Assembly (NCBI RefSeq): GCF_004027225.2
Contig: NC_044289.2
Coordinates: 3,027,761-3,091,760 of the forward strand
Source: Strigops habroptila
Taxonomy: Eukaryota; Chordata; Aves; Psittaciformes; Psittacidae
DNA: 64,000 nucleotides
Direction of reading: 5' to 3'
A program made the position numbers and the translations under genes. Within the stretch, counting starts at the first letter, position 1; each line of letters opens with the position of its first letter. Positions 1 through 11,600 of this stretch are shown here, piece by piece. The notes under the pieces were generated by a model, which did no database searches, was not told where the DNA came from, and saw only the letters and a program-made list of their open reading frames with translations.

Positions 1-136
1 CATGCATGGTGCCCCTGGCAATCCTATAAGGACATGCTAGGGTCCAACTGCTGTTCCCTGTTGGCTCCTCCTGCTTGGGAAGGTGCAGGTTGGCAGCAGG
101 AAGGCGCAGCTGTGTCATTGCCCTGTCCCCTTTCAG

Positions 137-3100
137 TTTGAAGGTGTCCCCACCTACCCTGATGTCGGGCGGATGTGGAGCATCGTTGACAAATACAAGG
201 TGACCAAGTTCTACACAGCACCCACGGCCATCCGGCTGCTGATGAAGCATGGGGAAGAGCCCGTCAGGAAGTGAGTGCCATTCCCCAGAGCACGGGGGTC
301 CCTGCACAGCCAGAGGCAGCAGTGGGGGGAAGGAGCCCCAGCTTCCTCTGAGCAGCAGCTCTGGGGCAGCAGCACAAGAGGGACGTGGAGCTGCTGGAGC
401 GAGGCCAGAGGAGGCCCCGGAGCTGCTGCGAGGGCTGGAGCAGCTCTGCTCTGGAGCCAGGCTGAGAGAGCTGGGCTGGGGCAGCCTGGAGAAGAGAAGG
501 CTCCTGAAGAGGAGACCTTAGAGCAGATCCAGTGCCTAAAGGGGCTCCAGGAAACCCGGAGAGGGGCTTTGGGCAAGGGCCTGTAGGGACAGGACAAGGG
601 GAATGGCTTTAACCTGCCAGAGGGGAGACTGAGATGAGCTCTGAGGCAGAAGCTCTTCCCTGTGAGGGTGCTGAGGCGCTGGCACAGACTTTTCCCAGAG
701 GAGCTGTGGCTGCCCCATCCCTGGCAGTGTTCAAGGCCAGGTTGGACACAGGGGCTTGGAGCAACCTGCTCTAGTGGAAGGTGTCCCTGCCTGTGGCAGG
801 GGCTTGGAGCTGGATGAGCTTTAAGGTCCCTTCCAACACAAACCAGTCTATGATTCCCCAGCATAATTTCTGAGCAGACCAGGATCTTCTCCCTTACAGC
901 AACATGCAGGCCAGTACTCCCAGCACTGCCTTCAGTATGGCACACTGAGCATGGCCTCTTGCAGTGTAAGCTGCAGCTAAGCTCAGAGATCGTAGGTTCT
1001 CCCTGCTCCTGACCCAAAGCTCGCAGAGGTGTGCCGGGCAGAGAGCTGCTCCTCGGCCTAGGAAGGAGCAGAGCCAAGCAGGAGCTTGAAGTGGGAGACG
1101 CCAGAATCACAGAGATCTCCTTTCTTCCCCCATGGAAGAGGGCTGAGAAGGGTCTGAACCATGCCTGGAAGCTCCGAGTACACCCTGGGGGTACCCCAGG
1201 GGCTCCTGCCGGCTCTGCTGTGCAGCAGGCTCAGAGCTGCTGCCCTCCATGGCCCTCTGAGCCCCTGCCAGCCCCCTCCTCTCTGCAGGCACAGCAGGAA
1301 GTCTCTGAAGGTGCTGGGGAGCGTTGGTGAGCCCATCAACCCTGAGGCCTGGCTCTGGTACTACCGCGTGGTGGGAGAAGAGAGGTGTCCCATTGTGGAC
1401 ACGTTCTGGCAGACAGAGACAGTGAGTGCTCACCCGGGTGTCCCTGGGACCTCTCTTTCCCCTGCGCTCCCTGCAGGGTGCTCCCACCTTTGCCGTGCTG
1501 TGTCTTTGGTTCTATGGGGACTGGTTGTTTTGCTTGCCCAGGAGACTCCAGTCTTGGACTGTAAAGTGTTGGTTCCCCTTCTCTTTCTTTCCTGGACCTC
1601 AGACAGGCTCCAAGGGGAAACCTTCCTCTCTGGACCCTGCCATGCTGCCCTTCTTTCTCTCCGCCAGCAGCTCCAAAGCTTTGTGCCCAAACACAGGCCC
1701 CCTGTCCCCTACTTCATCTTTCCCAAGGCCCTGTCTCCACAGCTGCCCTGAGCAGCCTGTGTGTGATGTGGTGTGATCAGAGCTGATGCAGACGCTGTGA
1801 AACAGGCTGGCATGGCCCAGACTCACTGGGTTTTACCTCTCTTTGCAGGGTGGCCACATGCTGACACCGCTCCCTGGTGCCACCCCCTTGAAGCCAGGCT
1901 CTGCTGTGAGTACTGCTGTTCTCCCCCCAGGGCACTGCAGCGGCATTGGCACTGCCTGTACCATGGCCTGGTGGTTCCCAGCCTCCCGGGGTGGTTGTGG
2001 GACAATGGTACATGCAGGGAGGTGGCCCCATGTGCCACAGCCTCTGCAAAGCTGCCCTCGCTCTGCCTCCCAGCGGTGGCTCATGGGCTCACCTCCATGT
2101 CTCCTCTCTCTCTGGTCCCCATGGCAGGCGTTCCCTTTCTTCGGCGTGGTCCCTGCCATCCTGAACGAGTCGGGGGAAGAGCTAGAAGGAGAAGCAGAAG
2201 GCTACCTGGTAAAGATGATCTCACCCTCCTCTTGTCCCTTCCCCAGGAGCCCCTGGACCTTCCTGGTAGCATACACACGTCTCTGCTTACTCTGGGTCCA
2301 CACAAGGGACCCACTTGGATGGTAGGAACTTCCTTTGCTGTCACAACTTGCTGGGAGCTTTCTGCTGTAAATAAACTGTTCAGCTGATGGTTAAATGCAG
2401 GAGAATGGGAACAACTTTTCAGCCAAGCTCCTTCCCCCATGCCAAGCCTGGCGAGGCTTTCCCAGTAGATGAGCACTGGGCAGCAAGTGTCATCACTCCT
2501 GGCTGTCTCTGGCATCTCTTAGCACTGCATGTTCATTGACAGGCTGAGAGAGCTGGCCTGGGGCAGCCTGGAGAGGAGAAGGCTCCTGAAGGGGAGACCT
2601 TAGAGCAGCTCCAGTGCCCAAACGGGCTACAGGAAACCTGGAGAGGGGCTTTGGACAAGGGCCTGTAGGGACAGGACAAGGGGAATGGCTTTAACCTGCC
2701 AGAGGGGAGATTGAGGCGAGCTCTGAGGCAGAAGCTCTTCCCTGTGAGGGTGCTGAGGCGCTGGCACAGGGTGCCCAGAGGAGCTGTGGCTGCCCCATCC
2801 CTGGCAGTGTTCAAGGCCAGGTTGGACACAGGGGCTTGGAGCAACCTGCTCTAGTGGAAGGTGTCCCTGCCCGTGGCAGGGGGTTGGAGCTGGAGGAGCT
2901 TTAAGCTCCCTTCAACACAAACCAGTCTGGGATTCTGTGCTTCATCCTGTGCAAAGCCTGTGTGTGTGCTCAGGTGTTCAAGCAGCCTTGGCCGGGGATG
3001 ATGCGCACACTCTATGGGAACCACCCGCACTTTGAAGCTACCTACTTCAAGAAGTTCCCTGGGTACTACGTGACAGGCGATGGTAGGTCGGGAGCACACA

Positions 3101-5186
3101 GCTGCCCAGGCCTGGGGCCAGCAGCCTGGGGCCTGGCCTGGCACTGCCTGGCTGCTGGCACTGCTCCCTCACCCTGCCATTTCTGGCTATTTTTAGGCTG
3201 CAAGAGAGATAAAGATGGTTATTACTGGATCACAGGGCGAATCGATGACATGCTGAATATTTCTGGTAAGAACAAGTTTTGTCTTCACTGGGGACCAATG
3301 TGCTTTCTTACACTGCTTGAGAGACACCTTGCAGGGGGACACTCGTGCATCCATTCCTGACACTAGTTAAAAATACACCTTGGTTTATGGGGGGTCATCC
3401 ACCCCATCATTCTGGGAGTCAACCAGTTTCCAGTGGTGGTCTGTGGCAGCAGTTCCAGGGTGGAATGTCAGAGTGCAGGAGCAGGGGGACAGGAGTTGTG
3501 CCCCTGCCCTGCGGTGTGGAGCATCACTTCAGCCCCACACAGCGATGAGCTGGGGCAGTGCACGGCAGCTCCAGCCTCTTCCTCCTCTGCACCTTCCAGC
3601 TCACCGTGTGGGCAGGTCTCTTACCCCATCCAGCTCCTCCCCAGCCTGTGTTCTGCCTAATCCATGGCTGTGACCAGTTCATGGGCTGTCCAAGCAGCCC
3701 AGAGGTGGGAGGGAGGACAGCCAGGGAAGCGGCTTTGCTCTGCAGGTGGGTGATACCTGGCAGTCTTTGCGGTTTCTCTCTCCAACCTTTGTCTTTTCTC
3801 AAGCACATGGAATTGTTGCTCTCAAACCCATAGTTTAGGGCCTTCTCCCTCTGCTGGAGGCTGCAGGGCCTCATTTCACCCATGCAGGTCTAACGCTCTG
3901 CCTCTCTTTGCTCCCAGGCCACTTACTGAGCACATCAGAGGTGGAGTCAGCCTTGCTGGAGCACCCCGCTGTCTCGGAGTCTGCGGTGGTCAGTCACCCC
4001 CACTCCCTGAAGGGAGAGTGCCTCTACTGCTTCGTCAGCCTCAGGGTTGGCTACGAGTTCACCAAGAGCCTGGAGGATGAGCTCAGAAAACAAGGTACCA
4101 CCAGCCAGGCGTGGGGAGGTGCTGGGAGAGCAAGATGGGTGCTGCAGGGTTTGGGGGCGTGTGGCATGCAGCGGGGACAAGCGTGACAAGGTATCCCTCT
4201 GAGCACAGAGCACGGCTGGCAAGCACTAAAATTAGTTCTGGAGCCTTTGGCTGCCCTTGTGGTGCCCTCTGGAGCTCCTGGGGTGGGAGTTGGCAGCTCT
4301 GTGGAGAACTGGGGTGCCCAGAGCCTTGTTGCGCTCTCCCGTGTGGGCACGGCTCCCAGTGGCTCCCCCGGGCACATTCCGACTTGCTGAGAGGGTTGTT
4401 GGGTGCTTTGGGGTGCTTGTGCTGTGGGTGTTTGTGCTCTGGTTTCAAGAGAGCTCTTTCATTGCCACATCAGCCATGAAACGGGCCCATGGCAGTTTCC
4501 TCTCTGGAGGAACCCAACAGCAAATCAGTCCTTGCTCTATCAAAGTGGTATTTCGTGATGGCTGGAGCCATTAGAGAGGTCTCCTGAGGATGCAGAGAAT
4601 GAAAAGATGGGTGCTGCTGCCTTTGCCAGGGTGTGCTATGGCCCCATTGGCATTGCAGGTCTCATTGCCCCCTGCCACAGCCCGGAGGTGCGGGTGCAGC
4701 AGCCCTGAGCCCTGCCCTGCGGCCAGGCTTTGCTCCAAAGGGAGCTGTGTGGTGCCTCCTCGTACCTGCCCCTAAACCCTCTCTCTTCTTCGTAGTCAGA
4801 GACAAGATCGGGCCGATCGCAACGCCTGATTACATCCAGTATGCCCCCGGGCTGCCCAAGACCCGCTCAGGTAAGGGGCCTGGGGCTGTTCCTGCTGCTG
4901 GAAGGAAACCAGCCCTCAGCTGCTTGTCCAGGGCCACCCAAAGCCGGGGGGAGCAACATCAGGGCAAAGAGGATGCTGCGGGTCTGGGCATTCCCCACTC
5001 GTGCTGAGGATGCTGAGGAGGTGCTGACTCTGCTTCCCTCTGCTGGCTGTTGTTACAGGAAAGATAACCAGACGGATCTTAAGGAAGATTGCCAGGGATG
5101 ACCACGACCTGGGGGACACCTCCACCTTGGCAGACCCGAGCATCATAGACCAACTTTTCAGCAACAGATGTAACACTAAACAGTAG
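137..5186 (+). CDS. ACSS2: Acetyl-CoA synthetase, cytosolic/nuclear (3' part, nine exons)
   Basis: Catalyses acetate + ATP + CoA to acetyl-CoA + AMP + PPi in cytosol and nucleus, feeding lipid synthesis and histone acetylation. Coding exons: 137-270, 1289-1421, 1849-1905, 2128-2208, 2974-3082, 3197-3265, 3918-4094, 4796-4870 and 5059-5186 (TAG at 5184). All junctions are GT-AG and phases join without error, giving 320 codons. If the protein has the human length of 701 aa, these are about residues 382-701. Visible ANL-superfamily motifs, in order: [10 protein letters not shown], the adenylate-binding [17 protein letters not shown], the hinge [11 protein letters not shown], and PKTRSGK, whose Lys is the catalytic, acetylation-controlled residue (human K661). 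The C-terminus [10 protein letters not shown] resembles the vertebrate cytosolic form and not mitochondrial ACSS1. The 5' exons and promoter lie left of the window. Confidence 0.96.
373..858 (+). mobile_element. CR1 LINE 3' fragment in ACSS2 intron
   Basis: 5'-truncated CR1, sense. It starts in the remnant of the ORF2 end (GACGTGGAGCTGCTGGAG) and runs through the 3'UTR to the CR1 end ACCAGTCTATGATTCC. It is nearly identical to the copies at 2541 and 21379. They share a diagnostic stretch, GAGGCCCCGGAGCTGCTGCG, here and in the 21379 copy. Confidence 0.9.
2541..2938 (+). mobile_element. CR1 LINE 3' fragment in ACSS2 intron
   Basis: Sense CR1 truncated at AGGCTGAGAGAGCTGG and ending ACCAGTCTGGGATTCTGTG. 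Its 3' end lies only about 35 bases before the acceptor of the exon at 2974, so CR1-derived bases probably lie in the branch-point region. Confidence 0.9.
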
Positions 5187-6605
5187 CAGCATGGGCCCTG
5201 CTGTGGCAGCAGTGTCCTGGTGAGCAGGTCCCAGCTGCCTGCCCCGGGCTGGAACCTTCACCCATGGAGTTGAATGTACAAATGTTTGAAGGAGGGACAG
5301 GTTCTGGAGAGGCCACATCTCGCTGGCTTGTCCCTGCCTTGGAGGAGCGAGTGCATCCTGTTCCACATGCGAAGTGCACACATGAGGCTGAGCCTCGTGC
5401 ACAGGGGCACCCCTCCTCCTCCTCCCTTTCCAGCACCTCCTTCTTGATGTTTAAGTTAGTTGGGGCTGGGGTTGTTGATTAACTTTATGTAATTGAGGGG
5501 ATTCTGGCACCTTGTGCACAGGGGGAAGGAACGTTGGGGCTTGGAGGGGAGATGGAGCTGGAGTTACTTGATGCAGGCAGGGAAGGGAGCTGCAGCCCCA
5601 CAGGCCCACCTTGGGGCGCTGCAAAGCACCTTACAACTGTGTAGCTGAGCCTTAGTCTTGCATCCACTGTCCAAGCCTGCTACTAGCAGAGGTCCTCAAG
5701 CCTGAGAGGGAGTGGGGCAAGGCCGAGGGGGCTCTGTGCTTTAAACCAGCTTGCTTAGAGCAGTTTGGTACCAAGAGCTGCTGCTTCCCAAGTGCACGGT
5801 GCCAGCGGCTGTGTTTTACCCAACCCACAGTCCTGCACTGGCCATGGGCACACAGGGAGCCCCGAATGGTCAAGGAGGAGAGGCCTTGGTGTGATGTGCT
5901 CTCCAGAGCTCCCCGCTGAGCTCGGGCTGATGCTCCTGTTGTGTGCTGTGGTACCCAAGGGAGGGGAGCCCATGCAGAGAGGCCACCGAGGCAGGGCAGG
6001 GGTAGTGCTGGCTTGTGTTTCATCATCAGGACAAACATGGTGGAAGATGTTTCAAGTTGGCTTTTGCTTAAATCTGTCACGGATTTATGGTGGTGAGAGG
6101 GAAAAAGAACCCCAAAACCCATAGTCCAAGAGCCTGAACATCACAAGGGCACTGCCAAAGCTATTCTTCTTCCACTGAAGTACATTTAACTCCAGCTCTG
6201 GGTTGAGCTACCTCCTCTGTAATGTCTGTGTGAAAGCTGCATGTGAGCTGTTTGATTTTGCACTTAAACCAAAGGAGAAATGGGCTTTAAAATGTGCTGC
6301 AGCAGCTGTAGAGGCTTTACCTGCAAGTGAGCTGACCGGGGAGGGGGAGGCGGCTGCCTCTGGGGCTGGTTGCTGCAGCCCAAGGCCCATGTCTCACTCC
6401 TTACCTGCTGCTCCTGCTGGCACAGCCCTCGTCTGTGATCTATAACCTGTGTGTGCCAGTGCCCCACGTGTCCCCCACAACTCTGTACCACTGGATTGTG
6501 CCACCTTGTTACTGTTCACTCAGTTACTGTCCTCGGTTACTGTTCACTATGTAGTGTTGGCTGGAAACAGCTCGAGTTTTATGGAATAAAGTTCAAGGAA
6601 ACCAA
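5187..6605 (+). other. ACSS2: ACSS2 3' untranslated region
   Basis: About 1.4 kb without introns between the TAG stop and the first good polyadenylation signal. It contains no convincing open frame and no CR1 copy. The boundary is inferred from the AATAAA at 6585. A long single-exon 3'UTR fits the vertebrate gene. Confidence 0.7.
6585..6590 (+). promoter_or_regulatory. Polyadenylation signal of ACSS2
   Basis: Canonical AATAAA in ATGGAATAAAGTTC, followed about 30-40 bases later by G/T-rich sequence around 6625-6640. Cleavage is expected near 6605. Confidence 0.65.
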
Positions 6606-7350
6606 ATGGAAATGGGCTCAGAGCGTGTGCATGGGTTGGAGATGCTTGGACGTGGCTGGGGGACCAGCCCTGCTGTCACTGGGGTGGGCTTTTGGGGATG
6701 GGCAGGTTACTGCCAGTGTGGGGCTTCTTCAGGGGCTGGAGTTTGAGGCTGGGACAAAGGCAAGGGCAGAGCTCTGGCTGCAAGGCTGGAGCCTGCCTGG
6801 GCCTTGGTTTCTCCCTGGGCTCCAGCCAAGGTGGTTCCGCTGAGGCTCATGGAAAGCACAAGACTCTTGATGCCCATCTGCCATCGACACCCACAGCACA
6901 CTGATGCAGGCTGAGCACCGACAGGAGCTCAGGGCTCACCTCTGCACCAGGCCTGGTCTTCGGGTGGGTGCAGCACTGGGTACCAGCCTCTGCCTCCACA
7001 CTGTGCTCCCGTGCCAGCTCCAGGGCTGTGCTCCATCGCTGCTCTCCTGCTCCTCACAACCGGTCCAACCTTGTCCCTTCCCCTGCTGCTCCAGCACAGC
7101 ACATCCCCGCTCCGGGCTCAGCATTCCCTCCTGGAGCTGTGTCTTACCTGGCACCCCTCACACCAGCAGCAGCGTCAGGACCCACCTCCACCACGGTGCC
7201 CCCAGAGCACAAAGGGGTGGGTTGGCTTTAGCCATCCCCGGGGTGAAGGTGCACAGAAGGGCCGTGCACACGTGTACCCCTGCCCAAAGCAGCCTGGGCA
7301 GGCAGCAGGCAGCCCCCTGCCCTCTGCCTCCCACAGAACAGGCACGAGAG
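6606..7350. other. Spacer between convergent ACSS2 and GSS
   Basis: About 0.75 kb between the predicted ACSS2 cleavage site and the most distal candidate GSS polyadenylation site. GC-rich unique-looking sequence. I see no exon, RNA gene or CR1 in it. Several short open frames lack start context, splice structure or recognisable protein. Confidence 0.5.
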
Positions 7351-7359
7351 CAGTGCTCG

Positions 7360-8622
7360 GATTGCACATCATGTTTTAATCTGTGGCTGGGGGCAATCAA
7401 CCCCCCCAGTGCCACAACCCCCGGGAATGTCGAAGCGCTCCCCCTCGCAGGCAGGAGGGACCACTGAGGTGCAGTGACAGCAGCAGTGCTGCGCTGGCGC
7501 TCAGCACAGTCAGGCCTCAGGAGCAGAGGCTTTAATCTGCTGCTCTGGTGTCACCACGAGGGTAGAGCTGAGGCTGCTTCAACCAAGGCACTGCCGGAAA
7601 GGTGCATTGGGATTGCTTCCCTCTGAACTGCTCAGCTGAGGAGGAAGAGGGGCTGGAGGAAAAGAGCTTGGGAAGGAGAGGCTGCACCCACATCCCTGCA
7701 CTGCTGCGCTGTTCCCAACCCATGGAACCTGGAGGGTGACACGTCTTGCCCTGCGCTGGTGCTGGTCCCAGAGGGAAGCACTGGCCCCCCTCAGCCTCTC
7801 CTGCAGTTCCTTTGCTTCCTCAGCACAAAGCTCCCACTCTCAGCCCACCCCATGGTCCCACAGGACCATTTACTGAGGTTGGGGCTCCCTGACACCCTCT
7901 TGGGCTGTATGTGCTGCAGCAGCCCAGGCAGGAGCTGCCCAGTGCGGGACTTGCAGTGGGATGCACTGGGGATTCAGGGATTATGGACACAGTGACTAAA
8001 GGCTCCATCATCACTGGGGGTCTCAGAGGCAGCCTGCACTGCTGCTGGCCTCGTGTGGCACAGGGGCACGCTTTGGGATGAGCACCCAGCAGGAGGTGGG
8101 CAAAGCAAAAGCAAGCAAGAGGCTCCTGGACAAATCCCACCAGGGCACGTGTCCCTTGTCAGGAACACTGAGAGGCCTCGGCACAGGGAAGAGTAGGAAT
8201 TGGGGCAGCAGCAGCACCTGCAGCAGGGCTGGAGGGGCCTGGCAATGAATCCCACAGATGAAAGCTTGTGCTGACACATCCCCCCTTCTCCTCCCCTTCC
8301 CTGTGCTTTGGGTTTGTGTCTCCAGAAACAACAGCATCACAGAGCACACAACCAGGAGCAGCACGAGTGTCTGCTGTAGCCCCCACGGGACAGCCAGAGC
8401 TGTGCTGTCCTGGGAGGCCACGGGTGGGATGGGCAGGGGCAGGGACATGAGCCCCTTCGTCCTTCAGGGAAGCTGGGGCTGGTCCATGGGGCATCTGAGC
8501 AGCGGTGTCCTCCCAGCCCCTCCTCACCATCGCCAGCAGCTCAGGCCTTGGCAAGCGCACCCGAAGGAGAACAGCGTGGGGCAGCTCAGCTCCTGAGGCA
8601 GCAGCGGGATGGGGTCACATCC
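7360..8622 (-). other. GSS: GSS 3' untranslated region (extent inferred)
   Basis: Sequence downstream of the TGA at 8623-8625 on the minus strand, up to one of two ATTAAA signals (7531 or 7375). It holds no CR1 and no supported open frame. Confidence 0.5.
7375..7380 (-). promoter_or_regulatory. Candidate distal polyadenylation signal of GSS
   Basis: ATTAAA read on the minus strand (TTTAAT on plus). A second ATTAAA lies at 7531-7536, and both sit in the same short context TTTAATCTG. Either could end the GSS transcript. I see no AATAAA between them and the stop codon at 8623. Confidence 0.4.
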
Positions 8623-11600
8623 TCACACCAGGAAGGGGGTGTCCAGCACAGCCACCCCCGCCGCCACCCCCCCGTCTGCGTGCTCCACCGCCTTCGTGCG
8701 CAGGAGGTGCCCCGCGGCCTCGTTCAGCACCAGCTCCGAGCCCCGTCTGCAAAGGAAAGGGCAGCTGAGAACCCACACGGCCCAGAGCTGATGGCAGAGT
8801 CCCAGCACGGTTTGGGGTGAAGGGACCCATCCAGCTCCAACCCCCTGCCACGGGCAGGGACACCTTCCACTAGAGCAGGTTGCTCCAAGCCCCTATGTCC
8901 AACCTGGCCTTGAACACTGCCAGGGATGGGGCAGCCACAGCTTCTCTGGGCACCCTGTGCAGCGCCTCAGCACCCTCACAGGGAAGAACTTCTGCCTTAT
9001 CTCCAACCTGGTCTAATTTCAGCTGGGACAATGTGACTCGTGTTCCCCACCCCAATGCGGGGCAGGTAAAAGCCCCAGGGCTGATGCAGAGGTCTCTGCA
9101 CACAGCAGAGCTGTGCCTGCTCTGTGCCTTCCCTCAGCTGGTGCTTTGGGTGACTGCACACGCAGTGCCACGTTCTGAACGCTGCCAGAGTACATTTGTT
9201 TCTAAAATTATACCAGAAAGACTCAAATTTAGAAGCTCTGGAAACATTTCAATGGGCCTATAAGGGTTTTAAACAAAAGCAGCAGCTATTTAGGGTTGAA
9301 CACGACTGCATTCAGCCTTCAGCTACTCCTGAGATAGTCGGGGCTTTAGAGAAGCACGTGGCTGCACCCGGGCCCTGAGCACTGCTCCCAGAGAGCAGGG
9401 CTGGACACACCAGCTCCACATTGCTGTTACACAGTCACTGCCAGCATCAGCTCATGGGCAGTGGGGCCAGAGCAGCAGTGCAGTGTCTGAGCAGTGCTCA
9501 GAGCTGCTCCCCGGGCAGAGGCTGCACGGCCAGCGCTGTTCCTGCACCTCCACCTCCCCACAGACAGCCCTGCTGCCGTGCTCACAGTGCAGAGGGGAGA
9601 ATGCTCCCAACCCCAGTGCTGGCTGGGGCAGGAAACCACCCTGTAGTGGAAGCACCTTCTCACCTGATATAGACACCAAAAATCCCCAGCTCTGAGATGC
9701 ACTCGGACACTTGCAGGGGGCTGTGAGCCCTCAGCAGGTAATTCCTGGCTGGCCGTGGCTTGATCTTATCCATCAGGATGTAGGAGTTTCTCTCAGGGCT
9801 GTCTCTGATCTTCTCCAGAACCTGCCTGAGCTCTTCACCATAGAGGTTGTTCCCTGACAACAAAACCAGCAAGTCAAGCACTGCCCAGCACAGCAGAAGC
9901 CCCTGGCCCCAGCCATGCACCCCCACAGCCAAACAGACCCAGCCTGGGGCTCCCCATAGCCCAGCTCCTCCAGGAGCAGCACCACCTTACACTGACATGA
10001 CCAGTCACCACGGCTTCAAGTAGCTCCAAACCACCCACCTTTTGTAGACTGGTTTGGGTTGGGAGGGACCTTAAAGCTCATCCAGCTCCAACCCCCTGCC
10101 ACGGGCAGGGACACCTTCCACTAGAGCAGGTTGCTCCAAGCCCCTGTGTCCAACCTGGCCTTGAACACTGCCAGGGATGGGGCAGCCACAGCTTCTCTGG
10201 GCACCCTGTGCCAGCACCTCAGCACCCTCACAGGGAAGAGCTTCTGCCTAATACACAATCCCAGACTGGTTTGGGTTGGAAGGGACCTTAAAGATCACCC
10301 AGTTCCAAACCACCCTGGCACAGGACCAGGAGCCACCACAGAGCCACCACCTCTCCTGCTCCAGCACAAGCAGCAGTGAAGCCCCACACGGGCCCAGCTC
10401 ATACCTCCACCTTCTCGCTGCGGCTTCAGCACGAAGCGGTCGGGGTCAGCGATCGCCATAGCAGCCACCCTGTCCCCCTCTGCACCCTGCGGGGAGGATG
10501 GAACAGCAAAGCATGAGAGAGGAGCAGGGGCTCCCCAGGAACCCCCCTGTGAGCAGGATCAACAGGGTCCCTCAAGGACCACAGCATCTCCTTAACCAAA
10601 GAGAAACACTCCGCAGGCCAAGCACACGTCCGCGTGTCCATCCCTGCTCTGCCCCACTCACCGTGTCCAGGGAGTAGAGCCCAGCGAAGGTTGCTCTGAT
10701 CCTCGCGACAGCCTCTGCGTGGCCGGGCAGCAGCCTCTCCAGCGTCCCCGGGCGGCTCAGCTCCTGCTGCACCTTCTTGGTGCCCGCCAGCTGGGTGGCA
10801 ATGTCAGGGCACTTCACTGCCCGGGACCTCTCCAGCAGCAGCCGAGCCTCCCAGTTCTGAGGCAGAGAGTGACCGTCCCATCAGCACAGGTTTAAAGCAT
10901 CTATCCCCTCTTTTCTCTTCAGTTATGGACATATGAGTTGCCTCCTCCCTCCCTGCCTGGCTGGGATGGGGTGGGAATAGCACCCTGGAGATGCACACAT
11001 GGATTTCCCACCCCCTCTGCCTCCACCCCCTTCCCAGCTTGTCCAGTGCTGCCACCTCCAGGCAACAGCAAGATCTGGTCTGTATTAGCTGCAGCCTAAT
11101 AGTCCTATAGCAGAGGACAGTGTGGTCTGTAGGTCAAGCCTAAACCCTTTAAGCTGGTGCTAATACCTCTGCTAACCCCTATTGTAGAGCAGCAGCTCAG
11201 TGCTGCGGTAAGAGGTCACCACCGAGCGGTTACTGGAGGAGAAAGCCACTCACTTTGCTCACTGTGTGCCAGGGACACCCCCATCCCTGTAGGGTCACAG
11301 CTTCCCAATGCCATCAGCCAGATGGGACAGGACTAACCCCCCTGGACAGGACACCCCCCCTGGCATCACGGAGCACTTCACACTCACTGGGTAAGGCCAG
11401 AGCATGGGTGGCTTTTTGGAGCGGAGGGCTCAGCACTGACCTGCTGGTCGTAGTTGCTTGGCACGTAGCCCTCTCTGTAGTACACCACCGCTACCTCCTG
11501 CCCGTCCCTGGAACACAAACCAGAGCCACTCACAGAACCAGGCCACCCCTGCCCGAACCCCCAGCACCAAGGGGGCTGCAGTGGGGTCAGGAGGCAACAT

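Noticed and set aside
211-1110. 299-codon minus-strand open frame in an ACSS2 intron
   Set aside because: It is the antisense reading of a CR1 copy. The same peptide pattern recurs on minus across the other sense copies (for example 21082-21741) and antisense of the reversed copies, so it is repeat-derived, not a gene.
3187-3196. MEF2-like CTATTTTTAG in ACSS2
   Set aside because: It is the polypyrimidine tract and AG of the acceptor for the exon at 3197, so the match is a splice signal.
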